Shown: positions 1 to 7,596, counted from the stretch's first letter. The stretch is 33,811 nucleotides of DNA from an uncultured Clostridia bacterium (GCA_910579415.1 CAJTUY010000021.1:1-33811), one strand, 5' to 3'. Made by a program: numbers and translations. Notes: generated by a model from the letters alone, not told the origin.

Positions 1-670
1 AAGTTTCCTGAGTATTTTCCTGAATGTTTTCGGTTTCTTCTTCATCTTCTTTAGTGGCAAGCTCTATTCTGTTGATTGAAACCTCGTACGCGGTTTTGGT
101 AATGACCTCTTCCTCGCCTATACGCTTCTGATATGTTCTTGACTGAATACGTCCGTAAATCTTGACGTTATCGCCTACCTTTAACATTTTTGCAAACCGA
201 GCGTTACGTCCCCATGCGATGATGGGTATGTAGTCGGATTTGTTGTAGCTTCGGTTAACGGCAAGCAGAAGGTCGGTTATTTCGCGTCCGAGCGGAGTGG
301 CACGGTAAACAGGCTCCTTGCATATAAAGCCGTTAAGATAAAGTACGTTGGGATTTCTTGAGTCAGGCTCGTCGATGTGGGAAATATCCTTTGCAAATAC
401 GGTAAGCACTAAACGGTTTTCACCGTTTTCAAAGCTGTTATAAGAACGGAACTGACCTGTAATTTCAACTAAATCGCCTACTGAGTAACTGCCGTCCATA
501 ATAAGTCTTTCCGAAACCATAACACGGATATTGTCATTTGCGCCGCTAAGACGCGGTACGCTTACTGTGCAGGTAAAGAACTTTTCACCGTAAATTTCGT
601 GGTTAAGACGGAATTCGTCCTCTATTGTTCCGATTATAAGCGCCTGATTGTTTGATAGATTATTATCCAT
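1..670 (-). CDS. Single-stranded DNA-binding protein with tandem OB folds, 3' end cut by the window
   Basis: The reading frame starts at the ATG complementary to 668-670, behind an AGGAGG site about 9 bases upstream, and stays open to the window edge, giving about 223 residues. The first half (about residues 8-95, beginning QALIIGTIEDEF) looks like a divergent OB fold. The second half (about 103-205, with VLYLNGFICKEPVYR, SDYIPIIAWGRNARF and VGDNVKIYGRIQSRTYQ) resembles a canonical bacterial SSB OB fold. An acidic tail (EDEEETENIQENTQE) begins at the truncation. Known SSBs bind ssDNA in replication and repair and recruit partners through an acidic C terminus. The tandem arrangement in one chain differs from the single-fold SSB, so this may be a specialised paralogue rather than the replicative SSB. 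The family call is firm; the exact role is not. Confidence 0.85.
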   Translation of the reverse strand, partial: MDNNLSNNQALIIGTIEDEFRLNHEIYGEKFFTCTVSVPRLSGANDNIRVMVSERLIMDGSYSVGDLVEITGQFRSYNSFENGENRLVLTVFAKDISHIDEPDSRNPNVLYLNGFICKEPVYRATPLGREITDLLLAVNRSYNKSDYIPIIAWGRNARFAKMLKVGDNVKIYGRIQSRTYQKRIGEEEVITKTAYEVSINRIELATKEDEEETENIQENTQET

Positions 671-887
671 TGAGTAAAACCTCCTCTGTCGTATTTAAAA
701 ACTGTTGTCATCAAGTTATATTTATTCAGCAAGCGATATGTTTATGCCTTAAATATATTATACCAACATTTTGTACTGATATTCAAGACATATTTAATGA
801 TTTTAATAAATTTGTTATGAGTGCTGTGTCTTTTGTAAAATTTCAGATTCTTTTTAGCATATTTTTTTGTATCACCTAAATATTGTC
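671..887. other. AT-rich intergenic stretch without a recognisable gene
   Basis: This holds only the ribosome binding site of the leftward SSB gene (CTCCTC at 681-686 on the plus strand) and AT-rich sequence. The 75-codon rightward frame through it lacks a ribosome binding site and has no recognisable domain, so I do not call it. Confidence 0.6.
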
Positions 888-916
888 TTTACAAATATGT
901 CGTAAAATGGTATACT
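888..916 (+). promoter_or_regulatory. Sigma-A promoter for the structured leader and LRR gene
   Basis: TTTACA (888-893) and TATACT (911-916) are separated by 17 bases. The predicted start, 7 bases after the -10 box, is G923, which is exactly the first base of the long inverted repeat that follows. Confidence 0.75.
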
Positions 917-922
917 GTGGGT

Positions 923-1027
923 GCAACATAGTTTTGAATATTTTTTTGTCTGATAGGTTACGTTAGTTAAAAACGTAAGCTTTAATTGTCATACCTATAT
1001 AGACAAAAAAAGATTAAACTATGTTGC
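923..1027 (+). ncRNA. Long-hairpin leader RNA (element 1) upstream of the LRR protein gene
   Basis: The two ends pair perfectly over 12 bases (923-934 with 1016-1027, GCAACATAGTTT against AAACTATGTTGC). A second perfect 11-base stem pairs 941-951 with 1001-1011. A third pairs ATAGGT 953-958 with ACCTAT 993-998, and an inner hairpin pairs TACGTT 959-964 with AACGTA 972-977. Almost the whole element therefore folds into one rod. It starts at the predicted +1 and lies in the 5' leader of the LRR gene, followed by a terminator-like hairpin. It matches no riboswitch class that I recognise. A small transposon-like inverted repeat is the alternative, but I see no target-site duplication. Confidence 0.6.
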
Positions 1028-1040
1028 AATAGAAAGTCTG

Positions 1041-1084
1041 AGCTGCGTTTTTGGTGCAGCTTTGGCTGCACATTTTTTAATTTT
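1041..1084 (+). terminator. Leader attenuator: terminator hairpin with competing pairing
   Basis: GTGCAGC (1054-1060) pairs with GCTGCAC (1065-1071) around a TTTG loop and is followed by ATTTTTTAATTTT, ending one base short of the AGGAGG at 1085-1090. AGCTGC at 1041-1046 can instead pair with GCAGCT at 1056-1061, which would dissolve the terminator stem. This terminator/antiterminator layout is typical of transcription attenuation. The signal is unknown. Confidence 0.6.
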
Positions 1085-1099
1085 AGGAGGCAAAAACGT

Positions 1100-3328
1100 A
1101 TGAAGAAAAGACTGATTAGTTTAATTGCGGTAATGGCAATGCTTGTGTCGCTTGTGAGCGCCATAGCGGGTGCGGAGGATATTGCTGACAGCGGAACCTG
1201 TGGTGAAAATGTAACATGGACGCTTGACAGCGATGGTACGCTGACGATTAGCGGTACGGGAGAAATAAAAGATTATTATTACAGTCAGCCATCGCCGTTT
1301 TATAATAACAGTAATATTAAAACTGTTGTTATAGAAAACGGTATAACGGGTATAGGCAGTAATTTGTTCTATTACTGCGGAACTATGACAAGCGTAATTA
1401 TGCCTGACAGTATAACGAGTATAGGGGACTGCGCATTTCAAGGTTGTCGTGTGCTGGAAAATGTGATTATGCCATCAGGTATGACAAGAATAGATGCAGA
1501 CGCTTTTAATAACTGCGTACTTCTTACAAATATAAGTCTGCCGTCAAACATAACAAGTATAGGTCAAAGAGCATTTAACGGCTCGGGGTATTATAAGGAC
1601 AAAAATAATTGGGAAAACGGCGTGCTTTATATTGGGGAGTATTTGATAACAGCTAAATCAGACGAGCTTCCCGTCGAATATACCGTAAAGGACGGAACAA
1701 AGCTTATTGCGGAAGATGCCTTCACTGCGTGCAGCTCACTTATTGATATTACAATTCCGAATAGTGTAGCACATATCGGACAAGACGCATTTAATTATTG
1801 CAAAGCGTTAAAAAGCGCAAGGCTGCCTGAGGGTATAACAAGAATTGAAAATGGATGTTTTTATTATTGTGAAGCGTTGGAAAGCATAGATATACCGTCT
1901 ACTGTAACATCTGTTGGTGGCAACGCATTTTTTGCATGTGAAGCTCTCGCTGATGTTACGCTTCCCGACAGTATAACAAGTATTGGTGCAGGAGCGTTCA
2001 TGGTCACCGGATATTATGACAATGATGACAACTGGGAGGGCTGCGCACTTTATAACGGAACATATCTTGTGGGTATAAAAAACGAAGAAATATCAGGTGA
2101 ATATGTTATAAAGGACGGAACAACAGTAATTGCCGAAGGGGTTTTTATGGGGTGTGAGCAGCTTACGGGTATCACAATTCCAAATGGTGTAACAAATCTT
2201 GAACCGTTTACTTTTCATTCGAGCGGATTAGAAAGCGTTGTAATACCTGACAGTGTTATAAGTATAGAAAGTAACTGTTTTGATGAATGTCAGAAATTGA
2301 AAAGTGTTGTGATAGGAAGCGGTCTGGAAAATATCGGCGATTATGTGTTTAATCATTGTATATCTATGGAAAGTATTGAGGTTTGCGAAGAAAATCAACA
2401 TTATAAGGCGGTTGACAATGTTCTTTTTTCTAAGGATGGAACTGAACTTGTTTTGTATCCTTCTGCAAGAGAGGGAAATGCATATATAATTCCGGACGGA
2501 ACCGAAATTATCGGTGATGAGTCAATACGATTCTGCGGCAGTCTGACAAGCGTTATTATTCCGGACAGCGTAAAAACTATCGGAAGAAACACATTTGAGT
2601 TAACACCCATAACCGAAATTATAATTCCCGACAGCGTAGAGAGTGTTGGTGAGTATGCGTTTTCTGCATGTCAAAATTTAGGAAATGTTGGGCTGTCAAG
2701 AAGTATAACAGAGATTGCCAACGGTACTTTTACAGACTGTATTTCTCTAAACAATATAACAATCCCTTCAAATGTAAAAAAAATAGGCGACATGGCGTTT
2801 GCGGCTTGCGCAGGTTTAAAAAGTGTTACAATCAGCAAGAACGTAAAGGAAATAGGCGACAGAGCATTTTACCGATGTGACAGTATTACAGATGTTTATT
2901 ATGAAGGTACGGAGGAGGAATGGAATGCAATATCCATAGGAGAACAGAACGAGCTGCTTACCAATGCAAATATGACATTCTCAGTGGTTATGCCCACCCC
3001 GACCCCAACAGTAACACCAACAATTACTCCCCCAGCGTCGCCATCGGCAAGTCCGACCGTTATTCCGACAGCAACGCCAATACCGCCTGTAACAAAAACA
3101 GATACAGGCTTTAGGGTGCAGCTTGATGACAATTATGAAAATTGTGTTGTCTATGCGGCTGTATACAGTAGGGATGGTATGCTGATAAGAATAGCGAGTG
3201 AACCGCTTAAAGCAGACGGCGCGGCAAGTATTGCGGTTGGTTTTGAAGGCGGAGTGTATGCAAAGGTATTTGTCTGGACAGATAATTTAGAGCCTGTCGT
3301 TGATACGGTAAACCCGATTGAGCTTTAA
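1100..3328 (+). CDS. Secreted BspA-type leucine-rich repeat protein
   Basis: The start is the ATG at 1100, placed by AGGAGG at 1085-1090; the upstream open frame lies within the structured leader. The 742-residue product has a signal peptide (MKKRLISLIAVMAMLVSLVSAIAGA) and then repeated BspA/LRR_5 units of the type IPDSVTSIGxxAFxxC over about residues 55-600. Three of the units carry an inserted strand-rich segment (for example NGVLYIGEYL and CALYNGTYLVG, each followed by a KDGT turn). A Pro/Thr-rich linker (PTPTPTVTPTITPP and following) leads to a C-terminal domain of about 80 residues containing VYAAVYSRDGMLIRI and YAKVFVWTDNLEPV, similar to C-terminal modules of clostridial secreted proteins. 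There is no LPXTG motif or transmembrane anchor, so attachment is not explained. Family members act in adhesion or surface recognition; the ligand is unknown. Confidence 0.88.
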   Translation: MKKRLISLIAVMAMLVSLVSAIAGAEDIADSGTCGENVTWTLDSDGTLTISGTGEIKDYYYSQPSPFYNNSNIKTVVIENGITGIGSNLFYYCGTMTSVIMPDSITSIGDCAFQGCRVLENVIMPSGMTRIDADAFNNCVLLTNISLPSNITSIGQRAFNGSGYYKDKNNWENGVLYIGEYLITAKSDELPVEYTVKDGTKLIAEDAFTACSSLIDITIPNSVAHIGQDAFNYCKALKSARLPEGITRIENGCFYYCEALESIDIPSTVTSVGGNAFFACEALADVTLPDSITSIGAGAFMVTGYYDNDDNWEGCALYNGTYLVGIKNEEISGEYVIKDGTTVIAEGVFMGCEQLTGITIPNGVTNLEPFTFHSSGLESVVIPDSVISIESNCFDECQKLKSVVIGSGLENIGDYVFNHCISMESIEVCEENQHYKAVDNVLFSKDGTELVLYPSAREGNAYIIPDGTEIIGDESIRFCGSLTSVIIPDSVKTIGRNTFELTPITEIIIPDSVESVGEYAFSACQNLGNVGLSRSITEIANGTFTDCISLNNITIPSNVKKIGDMAFAACAGLKSVTISKNVKEIGDRAFYRCDSITDVYYEGTEEEWNAISIGEQNELLTNANMTFSVVMPTPTPTVTPTITPPASPSASPTVIPTATPIPPVTKTDTGFRVQLDDNYENCVVYAAVYSRDGMLIRIASEPLKADGAASIAVGFEGGVYAKVFVWTDNLEPVVDTVNPIEL

Positions 3329-3336
3329 TTGTATAA

Positions 3337-3366
3337 GAAAAGCGCGCTAAAAAGCGCGCTTTTTTA
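3337..3366 (+). terminator. Intrinsic terminator after the LRR gene
   Basis: AGCGCGCT (3341-3348) pairs with AGCGCGCT (3353-3360) around AAAA, flanked by A and T runs; the T run is 3359-3365. Confidence 0.85.
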
Positions 3367-3381
3367 TCTCCAAGTTTTTCC

Positions 3382-3410
3382 TTGACAAAAAACGCTTAAA
3401 ATGCGATAAT
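3382..3410 (+). promoter_or_regulatory. Sigma-A promoter for the small membrane protein and valS
   Basis: TTGACA (3382-3387), a 17-base spacer, and GATAAT (3405-3410). It lies 53 bases before the small membrane protein gene. I see no T-box-like leader between it and valS. Confidence 0.75.
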
Positions 3411-3462
3411 ATATAAATGGGTATTTTATTTTTAAATTTATAATGAAAGGGTGTGTGTATTT

Positions 3463-3651
3463 GTGATTGCAATAAGGATTGCGGCTCTTGCAGTGGGACT
3501 TTTTGCGCTTGTGCTTACATTTAAGGCAAGGCTTGTTGTTGAGCGTGTCCTCAGGAAGGAGCCGACGGAGGGAATGGTTCTGCGAGTCAAATACATCGCT
3601 CTTGCGCTTGCGGTTATCGCCTTTTTGGCGGTAATGATATTCGGAAAGTGA
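3463..3651 (+). CDS. Small two-span membrane protein, function unknown
   Basis: I place the start at GTG 3463 because AAAGGGTG at 3447-3454 is correctly spaced for it; an in-frame GTG at 3451 overlaps that site. The 62-residue product has two hydrophobic segments (about residues 2-22 and 43-60) around a short basic/acidic loop (KARLVVERVLRKEPTEG). Both ends are probably on the same side of the membrane. It lies 40 bases upstream of valS and is probably cotranscribed with it from the promoter at 3382. I do not recognise a family. The consensus promoter, ribosome binding site and coherent topology support a real gene. Confidence 0.65.
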   Translation: MIAIRIAALAVGLFALVLTFKARLVVERVLRKEPTEGMVLRVKYIALALAVIAFLAVMIFGK

Positions 3652-3691
3652 TAAAAATTTAAAAATATAAACTTAAAGGAGATAATAACAG

Positions 3692-6334
3692 ATGGAAGAC
3701 GCAAAAAATATAGCAAAAACCTATGACCCCTCTGAATTTGAGGACAGAATATATAACGAATGGCTTGAAAAGGGTTATTTTCATGCAGAACCCGACAAGG
3801 ACAGGGAGCCGTTTACAATAGTAATTCCGCCCCCCAACGTAACGGGACAGCTTCACATGGGGCATGCTCTTGATGAAACCTTACAGGATATTTTAATCCG
3901 ATATAAGCGCATGCAGGGATATAACGCTCTCTGGATACCGGGTACTGACCACGCGGGAATTGCGACACAAGCTAAGGTTGAAGCGGAAATACGTGAAAAG
4001 GAAGGACTTTCGCGTTATGATTTGGGACGTGAAAAGTTCCTTGAACGTGTTTGGGGCTGGAAAAAAATGTACGGTGACAGAATTATCAAACAGCTCAAAA
4101 AAATTGGTTCGTCCTGCGACTGGGAAAGAGAACGCTTTACTATGGACGAGGGATTGTCAAAGGCGGTTAAGGAAGTTTTTGTAAATCTGTATAATAAGGG
4201 GCTTATCTATCAGGGTTCAAGAATTATAAACTGGTGTCCGCACTGTATAACGGCTCTTTCGGATGTCGAAGTTGAACATGAGGAGCAGGCAGGACATTTT
4301 TGGCATATTAAATATCCGATTAAGGACAGTGATGATTTTGTAATAATCGCTACAACACGTCCGGAAACTCTGTTCGGAGATACTGCCGTTGCGGTAAATC
4401 CCGAAGACGACAGGTATAGGGATTTAATCGGCAAAATGCTTCTGCTTCCGCTTACAGACAGGGAAATACCTGTTGTTGCAGATGAATATGTTGATAAGGA
4501 ATTCGGTACGGGCTGTGTTAAGATTACTCCTGCGCACGACCCCAACGACTTTGAAGTTGGTCAGCGTCATAACCTTGAACAAATCAAGGTTATGAATGAC
4601 GATGCCACGATGAATTCATATGCAGGCAAATATGAGGGCATGGACAGATACGAGTGCCGTAAGGCGATGATTAAGGACCTTGACGATATGGGACTTCTTG
4701 TAAAGGTTGAGGACCATAGTCATAATGTAGGTCAGTGTCAGCGCTGCGGAACAACGGTTGAGCCAATTATTTCAAAGCAGTGGTTTGTTAAAATGAAACC
4801 GCTTGCGCAGCCTGCAATTGACGCTGTTAAAAATAAAGAAACCGAATTTGTTCCCGAGCATTTTGAAAAGGTATATTTCCACTGGCTTGAAAATATACGC
4901 GACTGGTGTATATCGCGTCAGCTTTGGTGGGGACACAGAATACCTGCTTTCTACTGTGATGACTGCGGCGAAATGGTTGTTACAAAGGAAGATAAGCCTG
5001 TATGCTCAAAATGCGGTAAGGAAATGCGACAGGATTCCGATACGCTTGATACATGGTTCTCGTCTGCTTTGTGGCCGTTCTCAACGCTCGGCTGGCCTGA
5101 AAAGAATGAGGATTTGGCATATTTCTACCCGACAAGCGTGCTTGTAACAGGTTATGATATTATTCCGTTCTGGGTAATGAGAATGATGTTCTCAGCTCTT
5201 GAACATACGGGTGAAGTGCCGTTTAAGCATGTATTTATTCACGGTCTTGTACGCGACAGTCAGGGAAGAAAAATGAGCAAGTCACTCGGCAACGGTATTG
5301 ACCCGCTTGAAATTATCGGGCAGTATGGTGCAGACGCATTGAGATTTACTCTTGCGACAGGTAACGCACCCGGTAACGATATGCGTTTTTATACGGAAAG
5401 AGTGGAAGCGAGCCGTAATTTTGCAAATAAAATCTGGAATGCGTCACGATTTACTCTGATGAATCTTGATATTTCCGAAAATAAGCTTCCTGACACTTCT
5501 GAATTGCAGCTTGAAGACAAGTGGATTTTATCAAAATATAATAAAACGGTAAAAGCGGTTACGGAAAATCTGGATAAATTCGAGATTGGCATTGCTCTGT
5601 CAAATTTGTATTCATTTATCTGGGAAAACTTCTGCGACTGGTATATTGAGCTTGTAAAACCGAGATTGTTTGATAAGGAAAATCCGACTGCGAAAACCGC
5701 GCAGTATGTGCTGACATATGTTTTATCAAATACAATGAAGCTTTTGCACCCGTTTATGCCGTTTATTACCGAAGAAATATGGCAGCATCTTCCGCACGAG
5801 GGTGAAAGCATAACGATAAGCGAATATCCTTCGTATGATGAAAAGCTTGAGTTTACCGGCGATGAAAAGGCTATGGAGCTTATCATGGACGCTATAAGCG
5901 CAATCAGAAACCGCAGAGCAGAAATGAATGTACCGCCGTCAAAGAAGGCTAAGGTTATTATTGTAACCGAAAAAACAGATGTGTTCGGACAGGGTACGGC
6001 ATTCTTTGAAAAGCTTGCTTCTGCGAGTGAGGCGGCTGTGCAGGCAGATAAGTCGGGGATAAGCCCAAATGCTGTTAATATAGTTGTTCCGTCGGCTGAA
6101 ATATTCCTGCCGCTCGATGAGCTTGTAGATAAATCAAAGGAGCTTGCAAGGCTGAACGATGAGAAGAAAAAGCTTGAAGGCGAGATTAAGCGCGTTGAGG
6201 GCAAGCTTTCAAATGCAGGGTTTGTCTCAAAGGCGCCGAAAGCAGTCGTTGATGAGGAAAAGGCGAAGGGTGAAAAATATAGGGAAATGCTTAAAAAGGT
6301 ACTTGAAAGTATTAAAAATATGGAAAATATGTAG
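3692..6334 (+). CDS. valS: Valyl-tRNA synthetase
   Basis: This charges tRNA-Val with valine in the cytoplasm. The 880-residue length fits bacterial ValRS. Class I signatures are present: PPPNVTGQLHMGHAL at about 47-60 (HMGH form of the HIGH motif) and KMSKS at 527-531. The editing (CP1) domain includes the TTRPETLFGDTAVAVNP segment. Cys pairs (CPHC, CQRC, CDDC, CSKC) are consistent with zinc knuckles. After the anticodon-binding domain, the last 60 or so residues (LARLNDEKKKLEGEIKRVEGKL and following) form the usual C-terminal coiled coil. The ATG at 3692 follows AAGGAGAT. A T-box leader, common before Firmicute synthetase genes, is not visible. Confidence 0.98.
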   Translation: MEDAKNIAKTYDPSEFEDRIYNEWLEKGYFHAEPDKDREPFTIVIPPPNVTGQLHMGHALDETLQDILIRYKRMQGYNALWIPGTDHAGIATQAKVEAEIREKEGLSRYDLGREKFLERVWGWKKMYGDRIIKQLKKIGSSCDWERERFTMDEGLSKAVKEVFVNLYNKGLIYQGSRIINWCPHCITALSDVEVEHEEQAGHFWHIKYPIKDSDDFVIIATTRPETLFGDTAVAVNPEDDRYRDLIGKMLLLPLTDREIPVVADEYVDKEFGTGCVKITPAHDPNDFEVGQRHNLEQIKVMNDDATMNSYAGKYEGMDRYECRKAMIKDLDDMGLLVKVEDHSHNVGQCQRCGTTVEPIISKQWFVKMKPLAQPAIDAVKNKETEFVPEHFEKVYFHWLENIRDWCISRQLWWGHRIPAFYCDDCGEMVVTKEDKPVCSKCGKEMRQDSDTLDTWFSSALWPFSTLGWPEKNEDLAYFYPTSVLVTGYDIIPFWVMRMMFSALEHTGEVPFKHVFIHGLVRDSQGRKMSKSLGNGIDPLEIIGQYGADALRFTLATGNAPGNDMRFYTERVEASRNFANKIWNASRFTLMNLDISENKLPDTSELQLEDKWILSKYNKTVKAVTENLDKFEIGIALSNLYSFIWENFCDWYIELVKPRLFDKENPTAKTAQYVLTYVLSNTMKLLHPFMPFITEEIWQHLPHEGESITISEYPSYDEKLEFTGDEKAMELIMDAISAIRNRRAEMNVPPSKKAKVIIVTEKTDVFGQGTAFFEKLASASEAAVQADKSGISPNAVNIVVPSAEIFLPLDELVDKSKELARLNDEKKKLEGEIKRVEGKLSNAGFVSKAPKAVVDEEKAKGEKYREMLKKVLESIKNMENM

Positions 6335-6335
6335 T

Positions 6336-6361
6336 AAAAAGGGCTGTATATACAGCCCTTT
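6336..6361 (+). terminator. Intrinsic terminator after valS
   Basis: AAAAAGGGCTGTA and TACAGCCCTTTT form a near-perfect hairpin directly after the valS stop codon. The A/T flanks could let it work in both directions. Confidence 0.85.
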
Positions 6362-6463
6362 TCGTAATTTGTGTTGCAACAAAAAGAGTACAGCATTTTT
6401 TGTGTATAAAATCACCTCTTTCCGTTATGTAATTCTGTGCATTAAAAATGCGCGGTATCAATT

Positions 6464-6494
6464 AAGAAACCACGCATAAAAATGCAGGTTTCTT
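6464..6494 (-). terminator. Hairpin following the minus-strand RNA element 2
   Basis: AAGAAACC (6464-6471) pairs with GGTTTCTT (6487-6494), and inside it GCAT pairs with ATGC around AAAA. Read leftward it lies 3 bases after the closing stem of element 2 and ends in TTTCTTAATT, a weak U tract. Read rightward it ends in TTTCTTTGTT. It could end the minus-strand RNA, but the tract is poor. A further small hairpin (GTGCATT and AATGCGC around AAA) lies at 6437-6453. Confidence 0.4.
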
Positions 6495-6497
6495 TGT

Positions 6498-6615
6498 TAC
6501 CACACAAAAACCAATTTATTACATCTACCATTAAGCGTGTAAAAACTGAGCCTGCATTTTTGACAAAAAAAGCACACTTATTATGATAGATTTATTGTTT
6601 GGTTTTTATGTGGTA
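6498..6615 (-). ncRNA. Long-hairpin RNA (element 2) in the valS-infC gap, minus strand
   Basis: Outer arms 6498-6514 and 6599-6615 pair over 17 positions with one non-Watson-Crick pair. Inner arms at about 6522-6539 and 6572-6590 pair with two more, plus a small bulge. All three non-Watson-Crick positions are G.U wobbles if the minus strand is the RNA, but A.C mismatches if the plus strand is. That points to leftward transcription. The outer and inner stems are separated by a roughly symmetric internal loop of 7-8 bases on each side, and the apical loop is about 32 bases. The predicted +1 of the minus-strand promoter falls on the first bases of the outer stem. There is no gene directly downstream. 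The rod with a central bubble resembles 6S RNA in outline but is shorter than usual. Confidence 0.55.
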
Positions 6616-6620
6616 GATAT

Positions 6621-6649
6621 ATTGTATCACATGATTAAAAAAAATACAA
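6621..6649 (-). promoter_or_regulatory. Sigma-A-like promoter for RNA element 2
   Basis: On the minus strand, TTGTAT (6649-6644) and TACAAT (6626-6621) are separated by 17 bases. The predicted start near 6614-6615 coincides with the first base of the element 2 stem. Confidence 0.55.
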
Positions 6650-6667
6650 GAAAATTCAAAAAAATAC

Positions 6668-6696
6668 TTGACAAACACTTCTAGCGGTGGTAAGAT
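6668..6696 (+). promoter_or_regulatory. Sigma-A promoter for infC-rpmI-rplT
   Basis: TTGACA (6668-6673), a 17-base spacer, and TAAGAT (6691-6696). It is followed by a leader of about 140 bases. Confidence 0.85.
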
Positions 6697-6732
6697 ATAT
6701 CGGTAAAGAAAACAAGCAGAACGCTCCGTTCT

Positions 6733-6820
6733 CACCGTACGGCAAAGGCTTTGCGGTAAATATCGGATATTTTTTACAATATCGGTATGTGTACGGGTGC
6801 GTTGTGCAGCCGTTTTTTTG
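6733..6820 (+). promoter_or_regulatory. infC leader attenuator, possibly L20-responsive
   Basis: CACCGTAC (6733-6740) can pair with GTACGGGTG (6791-6799), enclosing a CAAAG/CTTTG hairpin (6743-6753) and an AAATAT/ATATTT hairpin (about 6758-6772). Alternatively ACGGGTGC (6793-6800) can pair with GCAGCCGT (6806-6813), which is followed by a run of seven T. The two folds exclude each other, as in transcription attenuation. In Bacillus the equivalent leader is controlled by ribosomal protein L20. The position and fold suggest the same here, but I did not identify an L20 binding motif. Confidence 0.6.
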
Positions 6821-6845
6821 TCTATGTTTTAAGGAGGGATTAACC

Positions 6846-7358
6846 ATTAGTAAGAATGATTTGCAGATTAACGAACAAATCCGTGACAGTGAAATCCGTG
6901 TTGTGTCAGCGGACGGTGAGCAGCTCGGTATGATGAGCGCAAGAGATGCCCGCGATATGGCATATGAGAAAGGTATGGATTTGGTTAAGATTGCGCCGCA
7001 GGCTAAGCCGCCCGTATGTAAAATTATGGATTACGGAAAGTATAAGTTTGAGCTTAACAAGCGTGAAAAGGAGAACAGAAAAAATCAGAAGGTTATAAAC
7101 ATTAAAGAGGTTCAGCTTTCTCCGTCTATTGATACAAATGATTTCAATACAAAGTGTAATCACGCGATTAAGTTCCTTAAAAAAGGAGATAAGGTCAAGG
7201 TTATTGTGCGTTTCCGCGGACGTGAGCTGAGTCATTCGCAGATTGGTTATACTTTGCTTGAAAGATTTGCGGAACAGGCAAAAGAGGCAGGCAGTATAGA
7301 AAAACCTGCAAAGCTTGAGGGCAGAAATATGACAATGTTTCTTGCTCCGCTATCTTAA
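6846..7358 (+). CDS. infC: Translation initiation factor IF-3, AUU start
   Basis: IF-3 binds the 30S subunit and monitors start-codon and initiator-tRNA pairing. The first plausible codon is ATT at 6846, placed by AAGGAGGG at 6831-6838. No ATG lies near it, and extending to the next upstream in-frame start would translate through the leader hairpins. The 170-residue product (ISKNDLQINEQIRDSEIRV and following) matches the full family length. It has an N-terminal domain (about 1-75, with AKPPVCKIMDYGKYK), a Lys/Glu-rich linker and a C-terminal domain (IKEVQLSPSIDTNDF, KGDKVKVIVRFRGRE). AUU initiation is known for infC in other bacteria and allows IF-3 to limit its own synthesis. rpmI and rplT follow. 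Confidence 0.96.
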   Translation: MSKNDLQINEQIRDSEIRVVSADGEQLGMMSARDARDMAYEKGMDLVKIAPQAKPPVCKIMDYGKYKFELNKREKENRKNQKVINIKEVQLSPSIDTNDFNTKCNHAIKFLKKGDKVKVIVRFRGRELSHSQIGYTLLERFAEQAKEAGSIEKPAKLEGRNMTMFLAPLS

Positions 7359-7392
7359 CATAAATTTTTAAATTCGGAAGGAGTGTTACACT

Positions 7393-7596
7393 ATGGCTAA
7401 AACAAAGATAAAGACACACAGAGGCGCTGCCAAGAGATTCAATCTTACGAAGAATGGTAAGGTTAAGATGAACAAGGCATTCAGAAGACATATTCTGAAC
7501 AAAAAAACAACAAAGAGAAAAAGACATCTGAGAAAACAAGCTTACTGCTCAAAGGCAAACGCAGCAGTTATTAAAAAGCTTATTCCTTACAAATAA
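7393..7596 (+). CDS. rpmI: 50S ribosomal protein L35
   Basis: The 67-residue basic protein beginning MAKTKIKTHRGAAKRFNLT has the L35 pattern and length, with the conserved HILNKKTTKRKRHLRK segment. It starts at ATG 7393 behind GGAAGGAGT and sits in the standard second position of the infC operon, 22 bases before rplT. It is a structural component of the large subunit. Confidence 0.98.
   Translation: MAKTKIKTHRGAAKRFNLTKNGKVKMNKAFRRHILNKKTTKRKRHLRKQAYCSKANAAVIKKLIPYK

Noticed and set aside
923..1027. MITE or insertion sequence remnant
   Set aside because: The terminal inverted repeats could suggest this, but there is no flanking target duplication, the arms differ in sequence from the other two elements, and the predicted +1 coincides with the first arm base. 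It stays as an alternative, not a call.
3652..3691. T-box riboswitch for valS
   Set aside because: The gap is 40 bases and the region before the small membrane gene is also short; I see no T-box bulge sequence or specifier stem.
5389..6396. 335-codon open frame on the minus strand opposite valS
   Set aside because: It is antisense to the conserved 3' half of valS, Ser-rich as expected from a mirrored frame, and its start is badly spaced from the only AGAGGTG-like site (about 6413-6421).
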